A program made the translations under genes and the position numbers. From an uncultured Bacteroidales bacterium (GTDB lineage: Bacteria; Bacteroidota; Bacteroidia; Bacteroidales; P3), in the NCBI GenBank assembly GCA_937915785.1, contig CALGGY010000005.1, positions 1 to 25,910 on the forward strand: 25,910 bases of DNA, in the 5' to 3' direction. Of the stretch, positions 6,120-13,330 are shown one piece after another; within the stretch, counting starts at the first letter, position 1, and every line of letters begins with the position of its first letter. The notes below the pieces were generated by a model. That model ran no database searches, was not told the origin of the DNA, and worked only from the letters and a program-made list of their open reading frames with translations.

Positions 6120-8813
6120 TCAGCCACATTTGGACCATCCGCACTTGGCGCTGCACTCTTTGCAACCGCCAGTATAGATGAGCGGAGCCCCACATTGCGG
6201 ACATTTCTCGCCGGCGTCGGTGCCATCTTTGATATATCGCCGCAAGGCACGGGCCACGCCGTTTTTCCATGTGGTGATGGAATCCACATCGAAGTTCAGC
6301 TTGCTGATAAGCCCCACCACGTTTTGTATGGGCATCCCGTGTCGCAATATGCCCGAAATGAGCTTGGCGTAGTTCCAATACTCCTGATTGAACATTCGCG
6401 AAAGTGCCTGAATGGTAACCAGATATCCATCCTTGTCGAGAAATTCGAAATCGTAGCGAGCCTTTTTGTTCTCTTCTTTGCTGCGCACCACCCAGCCTTT
6501 TTCCACCCAGTTGGGCAGGACGAAATTTTCGGCCTTGCCGGTGAAAATCTCGTACGGGCGGCCTTCGTACATGCCTACCACGGCTATCCAGCCCTCTTTT
6601 TCGTTTTGGAAACGTATAATTTCGGCCTCAAGTTTTTTGGGGCGTTTGGGAGCCTTTGTTTCTTTGAAATCGTTGCCGTCGGCGGTGTCGGAGGTACGTG
6701 CCACAAGCACTCCGTCGCGCGAGCCGTCGCGGTATATGGTGCAACCCTTGCAGCCCGATTCCCATGCTGTCATATAAATGGTGCTCACCATCTCCTTGGT
6801 GGTTTCCTTGGGTATGTTCACCGTTACGCTGATGGAGTGGTCCACCCATTTCTGGATGGCACCCTGCATGCGCACCTTGTCCACCCAATTGATGTCGTAG
6901 GCAGTGGCTTTGTGGTAGGGCGATTTCTCGATGATAGATTTTAGCTGCTCGTCGTTCATCTTTTCCACTTCATCGAGGTTGTAGTTGTTAACTTTCATCC
7001 ATTCGAGGAATTTGGGGTGAAACACGGTAAACTCCTCAAAGGTGTCGCCGTTCACATCTTTCACTATCTTTTTGGTGGAATTAACGCTGTCGTTGGGATT
7101 TATCTTGCGACGGCGGTTGTAAGCCACAAGGAACACTGGTTCTATGCCCGAAGTTGTTTGTGTGCAGATACTTACAGTTCCCGTAGGGGCAATGGTAAGC
7201 AAGGCTATGTTGCGTCGGCCGTTTTCGTTCATTTCGGCGTATAGTTCGGGGTCGGCGTCGGCGATACGTTTTATGAACGGGTTGTTTTGCTCGCGTTCGG
7301 TGTCGTAGAGTGGGAAAGGTCCGCGTTCCTTGGCCATTGTTACCGATGAGCGGTAGGCCGACAGTGCGAGGGTTTTCTGCACATTGACGGCAAAATTGAT
7401 GGCTTCGGGGGTGCCGTAGCGCAGGCCCATGGCGGCCAGCATGTCGCCCTCGGCGGTGATTCCCAGTCCGGTGCGGCGGCCTTCCATACATTTCTCTTTG
7501 ATGTGCAGCCACAAGTTGCGTTCCACCAGTTTCACCTCGTCGGGTTCGGGGTCGGCATCGATTTTGGCAAGTATTTTCTCCACTTTTTCGAGCTCAAGGT
7601 CGATAAGGTCGTCCATCAGCCTTTGGGCTTTTTGCACATGGCTGCAGAAAAGGTCGAAATCGAACACGGACTGCGGTGTGAAAGGATTTTTCACGTAGCC
7701 GTAGAGGTTTATTGCCAGCAGTCGGCAGCTGTCGTATGGGCAGAGGGGTATTTCGCCGCAGGGGTTGGTGGAAACGGTGGTGAAGCCCTCGTCGGCGTAG
7801 CAGTCGGGCACCGATTCGCGTATTATGGTGTCCCAAAACAGCACTCCGGGTTCCGCCACCGACCATGCGTTGGCTATAATCTTGTCCCACAAGGCTTTGG
7901 CGTCTATCTCTTTGGTAACCCACGGATTGGGCGAATCGATGGGGTATTGCTGCACAAAAGGCTTGTTTTCTTTCACGCAGTGCATAAACTCGTCGGTAAT
8001 TTTCACGGACACGTTGGCACCGGTAATCTTACCCATGGTTGTTTTTGCGTCGATAAATTTTTCGGCGTCGGGGTGTTTTATGGAGATGCTGAGCATCAGG
8101 GCGCCGCGTCGGCCACCCTGAGCCACCTCGCGTGTTGTGTTGCTGAAACGTTCCATAAAAGGCACTATGCCTGTGGAGGTGAGCGCGCTGTTTTTCACCG
8201 GCGACCCTTCGGGACGGATATGCGAGAGGTCGTGCCCCACGCCACCACGGCGTTTCATGAGCTGCACCTGCTCCTGGTCGGTTTTCATTATGCCGCCGTA
8301 GGAGTCGGATAGGCCGGGATTGCCAATAACAAAGCAGTTGGAGAGCGACACTATCTGGAAATTGTTGCCTATGCCCGACATGGGGCTGCCCTGCGGTATT
8401 ATGTAACGGAAATCTTTCAGAAGGTGGTATATTTCGTCCTCCGACATGGGGTTTGGGTATTTGGCTTCGATGCGGGCAAACTCCGATGCAATGCGGTGGT
8501 GCATGTTGTCGGGGGTGCGGTCGTATATGTTGTGCCCGTCGCGCAGGGCGTACTTGTCTATCCACACGTTGGCTGCCAGTTCGTCGCCACCAAAATATTC
8601 CACTGTGGCCTTTCTGATTTCTTCAATCGGGTAAGCGGTGAGAGTCTTTTCCATTGTTGTTCCTTTTGCTGCTGTGTCTTTGGGGGTGCTTTCGGCTGTC
8701 TGTTCCGAAACGGCAGGCTCGCCTGCAGAGCTTGTGGCTTTGGCGACTTCTGTGTTGCCAGTTTGTTCTGCCATATCGGCAAACAGATTGGTTTGTGCAC
8801 CCTTGTTTTTCAT
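6120..8813 (-). CDS. nrdJ: Adenosylcobalamin-dependent (class II) ribonucleotide reductase
   Basis: Makes deoxyribonucleotides using a cobalamin-generated thiyl radical. It needs neither oxygen nor an activating enzyme. The protein has 897 residues. In order: a nonconserved Ala/Thr/Glu-rich N-terminus (1-53); an ATP-cone-like start (TAYPIEEIRKATVEYFGGDELA); QGSPMSGIG; SLSNCFVIG with redox Cys160; KRRGGVGHDLSHIRPEGS; STNPCGE with radical-site Cys352; and ESGCKGCTIYRDGSRDGVL at the end of the barrel. A TSCPD-type domain follows, then a C-terminal zinc-ribbon-like tail (CPQCG...CKEC...CGWSKCG). The start is uncertain: family members usually begin near Met54 (ATG 8654-8652), which is preceded by AAAGGA at a good distance, whereas 8813 has no Shine-Dalgarno site. 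It is monocistronic, with an upstream gap of 236 bases and its own terminator. No cobalamin riboswitch was recognised. Confidence 0.92.
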   Translation of the reverse strand: MKNKGAQTNLFADMAEQTGNTEVAKATSSAGEPAVSEQTAESTPKDTAAKGTTMEKTLTAYPIEEIRKATVEYFGGDELAANVWIDKYALRDGHNIYDRTPDNMHHRIASEFARIEAKYPNPMSEDEIYHLLKDFRYIIPQGSPMSGIGNNFQIVSLSNCFVIGNPGLSDSYGGIMKTDQEQVQLMKRRGGVGHDLSHIRPEGSPVKNSALTSTGIVPFMERFSNTTREVAQGGRRGALMLSISIKHPDAEKFIDAKTTMGKITGANVSVKITDEFMHCVKENKPFVQQYPIDSPNPWVTKEIDAKALWDKIIANAWSVAEPGVLFWDTIIRESVPDCYADEGFTTVSTNPCGEIPLCPYDSCRLLAINLYGYVKNPFTPQSVFDFDLFCSHVQKAQRLMDDLIDLELEKVEKILAKIDADPEPDEVKLVERNLWLHIKEKCMEGRRTGLGITAEGDMLAAMGLRYGTPEAINFAVNVQKTLALSAYRSSVTMAKERGPFPLYDTEREQNNPFIKRIADADPELYAEMNENGRRNIALLTIAPTGTVSICTQTTSGIEPVFLVAYNRRRKINPNDSVNSTKKIVKDVNGDTFEEFTVFHPKFLEWMKVNNYNLDEVEKMNDEQLKSIIEKSPYHKATAYDINWVDKVRMQGAIQKWVDHSISVTVNIPKETTKEMVSTIYMTAWESGCKGCTIYRDGSRDGVLVARTSDTADGNDFKETKAPKRPKKLEAEIIRFQNEKEGWIAVVGMYEGRPYEIFTGKAENFVLPNWVEKGWVVRSKEENKKARYDFEFLDKDGYLVTIQALSRMFNQEYWNYAKLISGILRHGMPIQNVVGLISKLNFDVDSITTWKNGVARALRRYIKDGTDAGEKCPQCGAPLIYTGGCKECSAKCGWSKCG

Positions 8814-8982
8814 ATAATAATTACAAAATCAAATATTTACATCAAATACTAATGCCAAATTCGGCAATACGAATTTACACACATTTTCCAACGTATTTTT
8901 TCAAGTTATAAACATTTATTCAACAATTTGCCGTAAGTGTCTGTGGTACAATTTGGCAGAAAGTTATCATTTCATTGTGTTG
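8814..8982 (-). promoter_or_regulatory. nrdJ upstream region with repeated TGCCAAATT-like motif
   Basis: AT-rich region between nrdJ and the terminator of the neighbouring gene. No exact TAnnTTTG is seen on the minus strand; the nearest is TAGTATTTG at 8851-8843, with one extra spacer base. A short motif appears three times: TGCCAAATTCGGCA (8853-8866, itself a 4-bp hairpin), ACAATTTGCC (8923-8932) and ACAATTTGGC (8948-8957). The first is inverted relative to the third. These could be operator sites. I see neither a NrdR-box pair nor a B12 box. Confidence 0.3.
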
Positions 8983-9014
8983 AAAAAAAATGCGGAGCCC
9001 CGTTGAGTCCCGCA
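8983..9014 (-). terminator. Intrinsic terminator of the T9SS-sorted protein gene
   Basis: On the minus strand TGCGG...CCGCA (9014 to 8991) forms a 5-bp GC-rich stem and is followed by eight T (8990-8983). It lies about 35 bases past the stop of the gene at 9050. Confidence 0.6.
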
Positions 9015-9049
9015 TCTTTGAATCATGTAGATATAGGGTTATGTACCAA

Positions 9050-9748
9050 TCACCTGACAATCATTTTCTTAACGGCAATGTTTTTCGAGCCGTCGGTGAT
9101 GCGGCAGGCGTACACACCCGCTGGCATATCGGCCACATTTATACGCTGCTGTTCCGAAAGCACAGGCTGTTCTTTCACCACTGCACCCAAAGTGTTCACA
9201 ATCTGCACTTTGGCATTTGCCGTCAGTTCGGCGTTCTGCACGCTGAGCGTTACAAAATCCTTGGTGGGATTGGGATAGAGCTGCATCGAAGGCTGTTGTG
9301 CCTCGGCTATCGACGATGTTTCTACCACGAATTTGGCCCAGAATACGGCCACATCGTTTGTGCCGTTGTTCACCGTAAATTTGATTTTTGCGCAGTATCC
9401 AACGGGCAGAGCTGTTGCTATATCCATCTGCGCATGGAACTCGGTGTATGTCTCGCCCCCTTGAATGGTGATGGTAGGTGAAATCCTGCCAACGGCACAT
9501 TCGCCGGCGCACATGCCCACAACACGGATATTTTGATCGGTGCTGTCGGCCTTCACAAAACCGGTAAAATCGGATGTGTTGTTGTTTTCCAGATTTACCA
9601 TGAACCAAAAATCGTCGTTTGGCGACTGCACGTTCACCACAACGGTGTCGTTGGTTATTTCATCGGTTGTATTATACCACACTCTGAATTGGGCGTTTGC
9701 AATGCCAACCGTTGCGGCAAGCAACAAAAAGAATAATGCTTTTTTCAT
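9050..9748 (-). CDS. Small secreted protein with type IX secretion sorting domain
   Basis: A 232-residue protein with a Sec signal peptide (MKKALFFLLLAATVGIANA, cleavage before Gln20). A central beta-rich domain of about 130 residues matches nothing I know; it has two nearby cysteines (GMCAGECAVG) and a third in VGYCAKI. The C-terminal 80 residues are a classic type A T9SS sorting domain: MQLYPNPTKDFVTLS, then VQIVNTLGAVV, then MPAGVYACRI and a basic end, KKMIVR. The protein is therefore expected to cross the outer membrane through the type IX system and be released or anchored on the surface. It is transcribed alone, from a good promoter at 9815-9785 to a terminator at 9014. Its target or ligand is unknown. 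Confidence 0.85.
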   Translation of the reverse strand: MKKALFFLLLAATVGIANAQFRVWYNTTDEITNDTVVVNVQSPNDDFWFMVNLENNNTSDFTGFVKADSTDQNIRVVGMCAGECAVGRISPTITIQGGETYTEFHAQMDIATALPVGYCAKIKFTVNNGTNDVAVFWAKFVVETSSIAEAQQPSMQLYPNPTKDFVTLSVQNAELTANAKVQIVNTLGAVVKEQPVLSEQQRINVADMPAGVYACRITDGSKNIAVKKMIVR

Positions 9749-9784
9749 ATTACTACGTATTTAATTTGTATAAATTCGGTTCTG

Positions 9785-9815
9785 CAAAGATAATATTTTT
9801 TTCATAAATGACAAA
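9785..9815 (-). promoter_or_regulatory. Promoter of the T9SS-sorted protein gene
   Basis: On the minus strand TATCTTTG (9792-9785) matches the -7 element TAnnTTTG exactly. TTTG (9815-9812) lies 19 bases upstream as the -33 element. It is placed 37 bases before the start codon, with a predicted leader of about 30 bases. Confidence 0.7.
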
Positions 9816-9838
9816 ACTGACGTAAAAACAGGCTTGTT

Positions 9839-10348
9839 TCAGAACACGATTTTTGCCACAAACACCGCAATTACAACACAATACACAAGTTTCATAAACG
9901 TCCCGAAAAGGAAGCCGATAAACGAGCCGAAGGCCGAACGCCATGCGTTTTCGCGGTTTTTGGCGATCAGTTCGCCGATAAGAGCCCCGAAAAAAGGCCC
10001 GATAAGCATGCCCACTATCCCAAACGGCCCGATGGTAATGCCTAAGCAAGGCAGCACAAAGATACTGACTATCAACCCGATAGTACTACCCCACTGCCCC
10101 GATTTGGTGCCGTGGAATTTCTTGGTGCCATAAATAGGCATGTAATAGTCTAACACTGTGATAATTACAGCAAGCACACCCGTTACTATCAGGTACCAGT
10201 ACGAAAAGTCGGTATTGTCGAGCAGGAGCCACGCCAAAAGGAATCCCACAAAACTCACCGGCGGGCCGGGTATGCCTGGGATTATGGCACCAATTATGCC
10301 GATAACGGCAAGAAGCAGCACCACTGCTATAATAATATATGTACTCAT
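9839..10348 (-). CDS. DUF456 family membrane protein
   Basis: A 169-residue integral membrane protein with the conserved N-terminal DUF456 pattern: a hydrophobic helix, then IPGIPGPPVSFVGFLLAWLL, then further helices (about residues 50-68, 82-105, 108-130 and 145-168). Glycine-rich repeats such as GPFGIVGMLIGPFFGALIGE, which resemble channel or transporter packing motifs, lie in the second half. The family's function is unknown. Its ATG overlaps the TGA of the upstream CNNM-type gene by 4 bases (ATGA), so the two are translationally coupled and possibly act together at the inner membrane. Confidence 0.8.
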   Translation of the reverse strand: MSTYIIIAVVLLLAVIGIIGAIIPGIPGPPVSFVGFLLAWLLLDNTDFSYWYLIVTGVLAVIITVLDYYMPIYGTKKFHGTKSGQWGSTIGLIVSIFVLPCLGITIGPFGIVGMLIGPFFGALIGELIAKNRENAWRSAFGSFIGFLFGTFMKLVYCVVIAVFVAKIVF

Positions 10349-11433
10349 GATGATGGGGTTTCTTCGGTTTCGGCGGTGGAGTTTGCGTCGCTAACGTGCA
10401 GCTTGTATTTGGCCTGCCGCCGTTGCCAGCGTTGGCGAGCCATCTCCTGCATGTCCACGTTGCTGTCGCGTTCGTCGATAATTTCCAATCCCAGAATTGT
10501 TTCCACGATATCCTCGATGGTGATTATGCCTTCCACACCGCCGTACTCGCTTACCACAAGGGCTATCTGCTCTTTGTTTTTCAGCATCAGCTCCCAAGTT
10601 TTCAGCAAGTTGGAGTACTGGTAAATGTTGATGAACGGACGTTTGAAGGATTTCACCTGCCGTTTTGTTTTTTTGCTGTCGAGTCCGTCGCTGAGGTCGT
10701 AGCGGAGCACATACCCGTCGATGTCGTCGGGCGAGTGGTCGTAAACGGGAATGCGCGAGAAATGCAGCACACGTTTGTCGGCAAGAAATTTGCCCACCGT
10801 CTCGTCCTGCTGGCAGGTAACCATCACTGTGCGGGGCGTCATCACATCGTCCACTCGTATGTTTCTGAGCCTTAGCAAGTTTTGCAAAATGCGGTTTTCA
10901 GATTCCTCGAAAACCCCCTCCTTGGCACCGAGGTTGGCAAGTGCCGATATCTCCTCGCGGCTGAAATTCTCGTCTTTGTCTTTTTTGGCAATATGGCGAG
11001 TTATGAGCTGCGACAAAACGGTGAAAGGATACATCACCACCACAAGCACCGAAAGTGTGCGTGCCACGTTCAGCGCAAGCGACCTCCAGTATTTGGTGCC
11101 TATGGACTTGGGTACTATTTCGGAACACACAAGAATGAACACTGTGAGCATTGCCGAAACAAGGCCGTAGTATGCCTCGCCGAACACAGCTGTGGACTGT
11201 ACGCCCACCACCGAAGCGCCGATGGTGTTGGCAATGGTGTTTAGCGAGAGTATGGCGGCCAGCGAACGGTCGGAGTTTTGCTTGTGGCGATACAGACGAT
11301 AGGCTCCGCCAACACCGTTCTGTTTCAGCTGCTCGATATATGGAAATGTGGTGCTGAGCAGCACCGACTCCATGATGGAGCACATGAACGACACCGCTAC
11401 GGTAAGTATGAACGATATTATAAGAAGTATCAT
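10345..11433 (-). CDS. CNNM/CorC-type membrane protein (DUF21 plus CBS pair)
   Basis: A 362-residue protein of the 'hemolysin family/CNNM' group, often proposed to move or sense divalent cations such as Mg2+. The N-terminal DUF21 domain (about 1-170) has several membrane segments and the conserved EIVPKSIG near residue 105. A linker rich in Lys, Asp and Glu follows, then two CBS domains (about 190-310), recognisable by VDDVMTPRTVMV and by EYGGVEGIITIEDIVETILG. The usual C-terminal CorC_HlyC domain is absent; instead there is a short charged tail. That matches shorter members of the family. The name 'hemolysin' is historical and does not imply toxicity. It sits in a minus-strand run between the 133-residue lipoprotein (33-base gap) and DUF456 (overlap). 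Confidence 0.85.
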   Translation of the reverse strand: MILLIISFILTVAVSFMCSIMESVLLSTTFPYIEQLKQNGVGGAYRLYRHKQNSDRSLAAILSLNTIANTIGASVVGVQSTAVFGEAYYGLVSAMLTVFILVCSEIVPKSIGTKYWRSLALNVARTLSVLVVVMYPFTVLSQLITRHIAKKDKDENFSREEISALANLGAKEGVFEESENRILQNLLRLRNIRVDDVMTPRTVMVTCQQDETVGKFLADKRVLHFSRIPVYDHSPDDIDGYVLRYDLSDGLDSKKTKRQVKSFKRPFINIYQYSNLLKTWELMLKNKEQIALVVSEYGGVEGIITIEDIVETILGLEIIDERDSNVDMQEMARQRWQRRQAKYKLHVSDANSTAETEETPSS

Positions 11434-11466
11434 AAGTTATGTGAGCTAATCTGTTTCCAATCCACC

Positions 11467-11868
11467 TCAGTCGATATCCAGCAGTATAACCTCCTGCACA
11501 TTGTTGCTGTTGTAGTCGTAGAGCATGGTGCAGTTGATGGCGCCGTAGCCCTCGGTTTTGTACATCACTCCCGACACCATTTGTTCGTCGCGCAACTGTT
11601 TTGGCGACTCGTACGCCACCACGGCATTGTGGTAGGTCTCGCCTTCGAAAGCCAGCTCCTTGCCGTAATTTTCGGGCGACGAAAGTTCTATCACATACCC
11701 CATTGTTTTGGTGTTACACATGGTGCATCCCACCACGGTGCCCGAAAAATTCACCTCTTCGTAGTCCTTTTTGCACGAAGAGAAAACTGCCACGGCAAAA
11801 ATTAGCGCCAACCCAATGAGGAACAGCGAAATGGCTATGATTATAAACGGTTTTTTGGTTTTTTCCAT
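11467..11868 (-). CDS. Small predicted lipoprotein of unknown function
   Basis: 133 residues. A long hydrophobic N-terminal segment (about 8-30) ends in a lipobox-like VFSSC with the cysteine at residue 32, which suggests a lipoprotein, although a single membrane anchor is also possible. The mature part is predicted beta-rich and has two cysteines close together (VVGCTMCN) plus one near the end (INCTMLYD). I recognise no family. It sits between the HATPase gene (58-base gap holding a decayed heptamer array) and the CNNM-type gene (33 bases), in the same orientation, so it is probably cotranscribed. Confidence 0.65.
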   Translation of the reverse strand: MEKTKKPFIIIAISLFLIGLALIFAVAVFSSCKKDYEEVNFSGTVVGCTMCNTKTMGYVIELSSPENYGKELAFEGETYHNAVVAYESPKQLRDEQMVSGVMYKTEGYGAINCTMLYDYNSNNVQEVILLDID

Positions 11869-11888
11869 AATCGTGTGGGGTTATTATC

Positions 11889-11925
11889 AATTTCCAACTG
11901 CCATTTTTCAACTTTCACTTTCCCA
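11889..11925. repeat. Decayed 7-bp tandem repeat (5 units) after the HATPase gene
   Basis: Five units in exact 7-base phase (AATTTCC, AACTGCC, ATTTTTC, AACTTTC, ACTTTCC) belong to the same family as the AACTCCC array at 23137. The array ends directly at the stop codon of the minus-strand HATPase gene (11929-11927). Confidence 0.5.
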
Positions 11926-11926
11926 A

Positions 11927-12475
11927 TCAGTCGGAGTATCCAATTTCTTCGAGGTTTTCTTTCACCATATCTTTCAAGTAGCGGAAAGTGGAAAGGTCGT
12001 TCATCGAGGCGCCGTCGAGAGCTTCTTTCACCTCGTCGGTGTCGAAAACAAACTCGCCGGTGTCGGTGGTGTGGGTGTAGATAATGTGCCGGTCCTCGTG
12101 TTGCGAGCAGAGCATAACGATGGTTCCGGCGAGGTCGCCCATCGGCGGGCGGTCCCAGTGGTTGTGCTGAAACCAGAAATCGAGACGTGTGCCTTTGCCC
12201 ACCTCGCTCTGTATTTTCATGCCGCCGCCGCAGTTTTCGGTGTTCATCTTAATCAAAGGCAGTCCCAGCCCCACTTTTCGCGTGGTGCGCGTGGTGGTGT
12301 AGGGGTCGGTAACCTTGGCCAGAAACTCGGGGCTCATGCCCTTGCCGTTGTCCTCTATAGTAAAAGCGTATATGTTGTCCTTCAGGCTGTCGCGGATGGT
12401 GAGTTTTATTTCTGAGGCGCTGGCCGCAATGGAGTTTTCCATTAGGTCGTAAACGTGCATGGAAAGTTCTTTCAT
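11927..12475 (-). CDS. HATPase-domain ATP-binding protein (hydrogenase-accessory type)
   Basis: 182 residues. The N-terminal 105 residues are a GHKL/HATPase_c ATP-binding domain without a receiver, sensor or His-phosphotransfer part. The N-box is DLMENS (Glu13, Asn14), the G1 box EDNGKGM (Asp42) and the G2 box VGLGLPL (residues 68-74). The C-terminal 75 residues have no motif known to me. Proteins of this build (a standalone HATPase unit resembling anti-sigma or protein kinases) are regular members of gene clusters for multimeric NAD-linked [FeFe]-hydrogenases, next to PHP and DRTGG proteins. Here it follows those two genes in that order, but no hydrogenase subunit follows. Role and partner are unknown; a kinase or ATP-dependent regulator is an inference. 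Confidence 0.82.
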   Translation of the reverse strand: MKELSMHVYDLMENSIAASASEIKLTIRDSLKDNIYAFTIEDNGKGMSPEFLAKVTDPYTTTRTTRKVGLGLPLIKMNTENCGGGMKIQSEVGKGTRLDFWFQHNHWDRPPMGDLAGTIVMLCSQHEDRHIIYTHTTDTGEFVFDTDEVKEALDGASMNDLSTFRYLKDMVKENLEEIGYSD

Positions 12476-12484
12476 GTCAATCTA

Positions 12485-12558
12485 AATTACTGAATTACTG
12501 ATTACTAATAACTAATTCTAACTAATTCCAAATTCTTAACTCCCAACTCCTAATTATC
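12485..12558. repeat. Decayed 7-bp tandem repeat (about 10 units) between PHP and HATPase genes
   Basis: Units include AATTACT, GATTACT, AATAACT, AATTCTA, AATTCCA, AATTCTT, AACTCCC, AACTCCT and AATTATC, mostly in 7-base phase with a few 1-3 base slips. The array fills nearly the whole 81-base spacer and runs into the stop codon of the minus-strand PHP gene (12559-12557). The AACTCCC/AACTCCT pair is identical to units of the 23137 array. Confidence 0.6.
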
Positions 12559-13306
12559 ATTGTTTCATCTCGATAAAACGTCCGTCCTCGCCGCGCAAGG
12601 TGCGCCGGAATTCGTCGAAAGAGAGGTCGTACATGTGGAAAAAGCAGTAAGTCTCGCCGATGAGGTGGGTGAAATGCGCGTCGGAGCTCTGTATGAAGGC
12701 AAACCGTTTGAGGTAGGCGAATTTTTTGAGGAAAGCCTCTTTGGTAACGTGTTTGGAAATTTCCAGCCCGTCGGCCTTAAGGTCGGGCGGGATAAAACCC
12801 AGCTGGCTCATAAGGCTTGTGGAGGGTTTGTTCACGTGTGCCGGGATAAAGAGTCCGCCTATTTCGTGCACCTTGTCGTAAAGTCCTTCTATATCCACGT
12901 CGAGTGCGTTTATGAGCAGGTACGGCTCTTCGCCCACAATTTCCTCGTCCTCGTTCACCACCAGCTGGTAGCCGAAGCGGTCCTCGTCGTTGGGGATATG
13001 GGGCAGGTGCTGGTCGAGAAACTGCTGGAAAGTGTCGAGCTGCTCGTGGGTTTCGAAAAAGCAGAGGCAGTGTGCCTCCTCCTGCGACGTAACCTCGGCG
13101 CCGCCGATGACCAAAATGCCGTTTTCGCGCCCCAGTTTTTGTATCACCTTCACCTGCCGGGTGCAGTTGTGGTCGGAGATGGCTATCATATTAAGCCCAT
13201 CCTCCTTGCAGCGGCTGATGATATTCTGCGGCCCCATTTCCAGATCGCCGCATGGCGAAAGGACGGTGTGCATGTGCAGGTCGGCCTTGTACCTTTTTAG
13301 CTCCAT
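12557..13306 (-). CDS. PHP-domain metal-dependent phosphoesterase
   Basis: 249 residues with the four-motif metal site of the PHP family: ADLHMHTVLSPCGD (His11, His13), IAISDHNC (Asp45, His46), an HVNKPS block in GLFIPAHVNKP, and SSDAHFTHLIG near the C-terminus. These residues bind two or three metal ions in phosphoesterases such as histidinol phosphatase and YciV/RNase AM. All look intact. Its substrate is unknown. Stand-alone PHP proteins of this size accompany the DRTGG and HATPase proteins in hydrogenase gene neighbourhoods. It starts 24 bases after the DRTGG stop, so the two are cotranscribed. Confidence 0.85.
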   Translation of the reverse strand: MELKRYKADLHMHTVLSPCGDLEMGPQNIISRCKEDGLNMIAISDHNCTRQVKVIQKLGRENGILVIGGAEVTSQEEAHCLCFFETHEQLDTFQQFLDQHLPHIPNDEDRFGYQLVVNEDEEIVGEEPYLLINALDVDIEGLYDKVHEIGGLFIPAHVNKPSTSLMSQLGFIPPDLKADGLEISKHVTKEAFLKKFAYLKRFAFIQSSDAHFTHLIGETYCFFHMYDLSFDEFRRTLRGEDGRFIEMKQ

Positions 13307-13330
13307 ATCTGGCTTGGCCTCAGGTTGTTA

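Noticed and set aside
7503..8312. Long plus-strand ORFs (also 6195-6944) within nrdJ
   Set aside because: They are antisense frames kept open by codon bias; the products are rich in His, Gly and Phe with no motifs, whereas nrdJ is clear on the other strand.
8814..9049. Cobalamin riboswitch upstream of the B12-dependent nrdJ
   Set aside because: I could not find a B12-box or the expected stem layout on the minus strand; the region is too AT-rich and short of conserved elements.
10345..11433. Hemolysin (toxin) gene
   Set aside because: The family name is historical; DUF21 and CBS domains point to an ion-related membrane protein.
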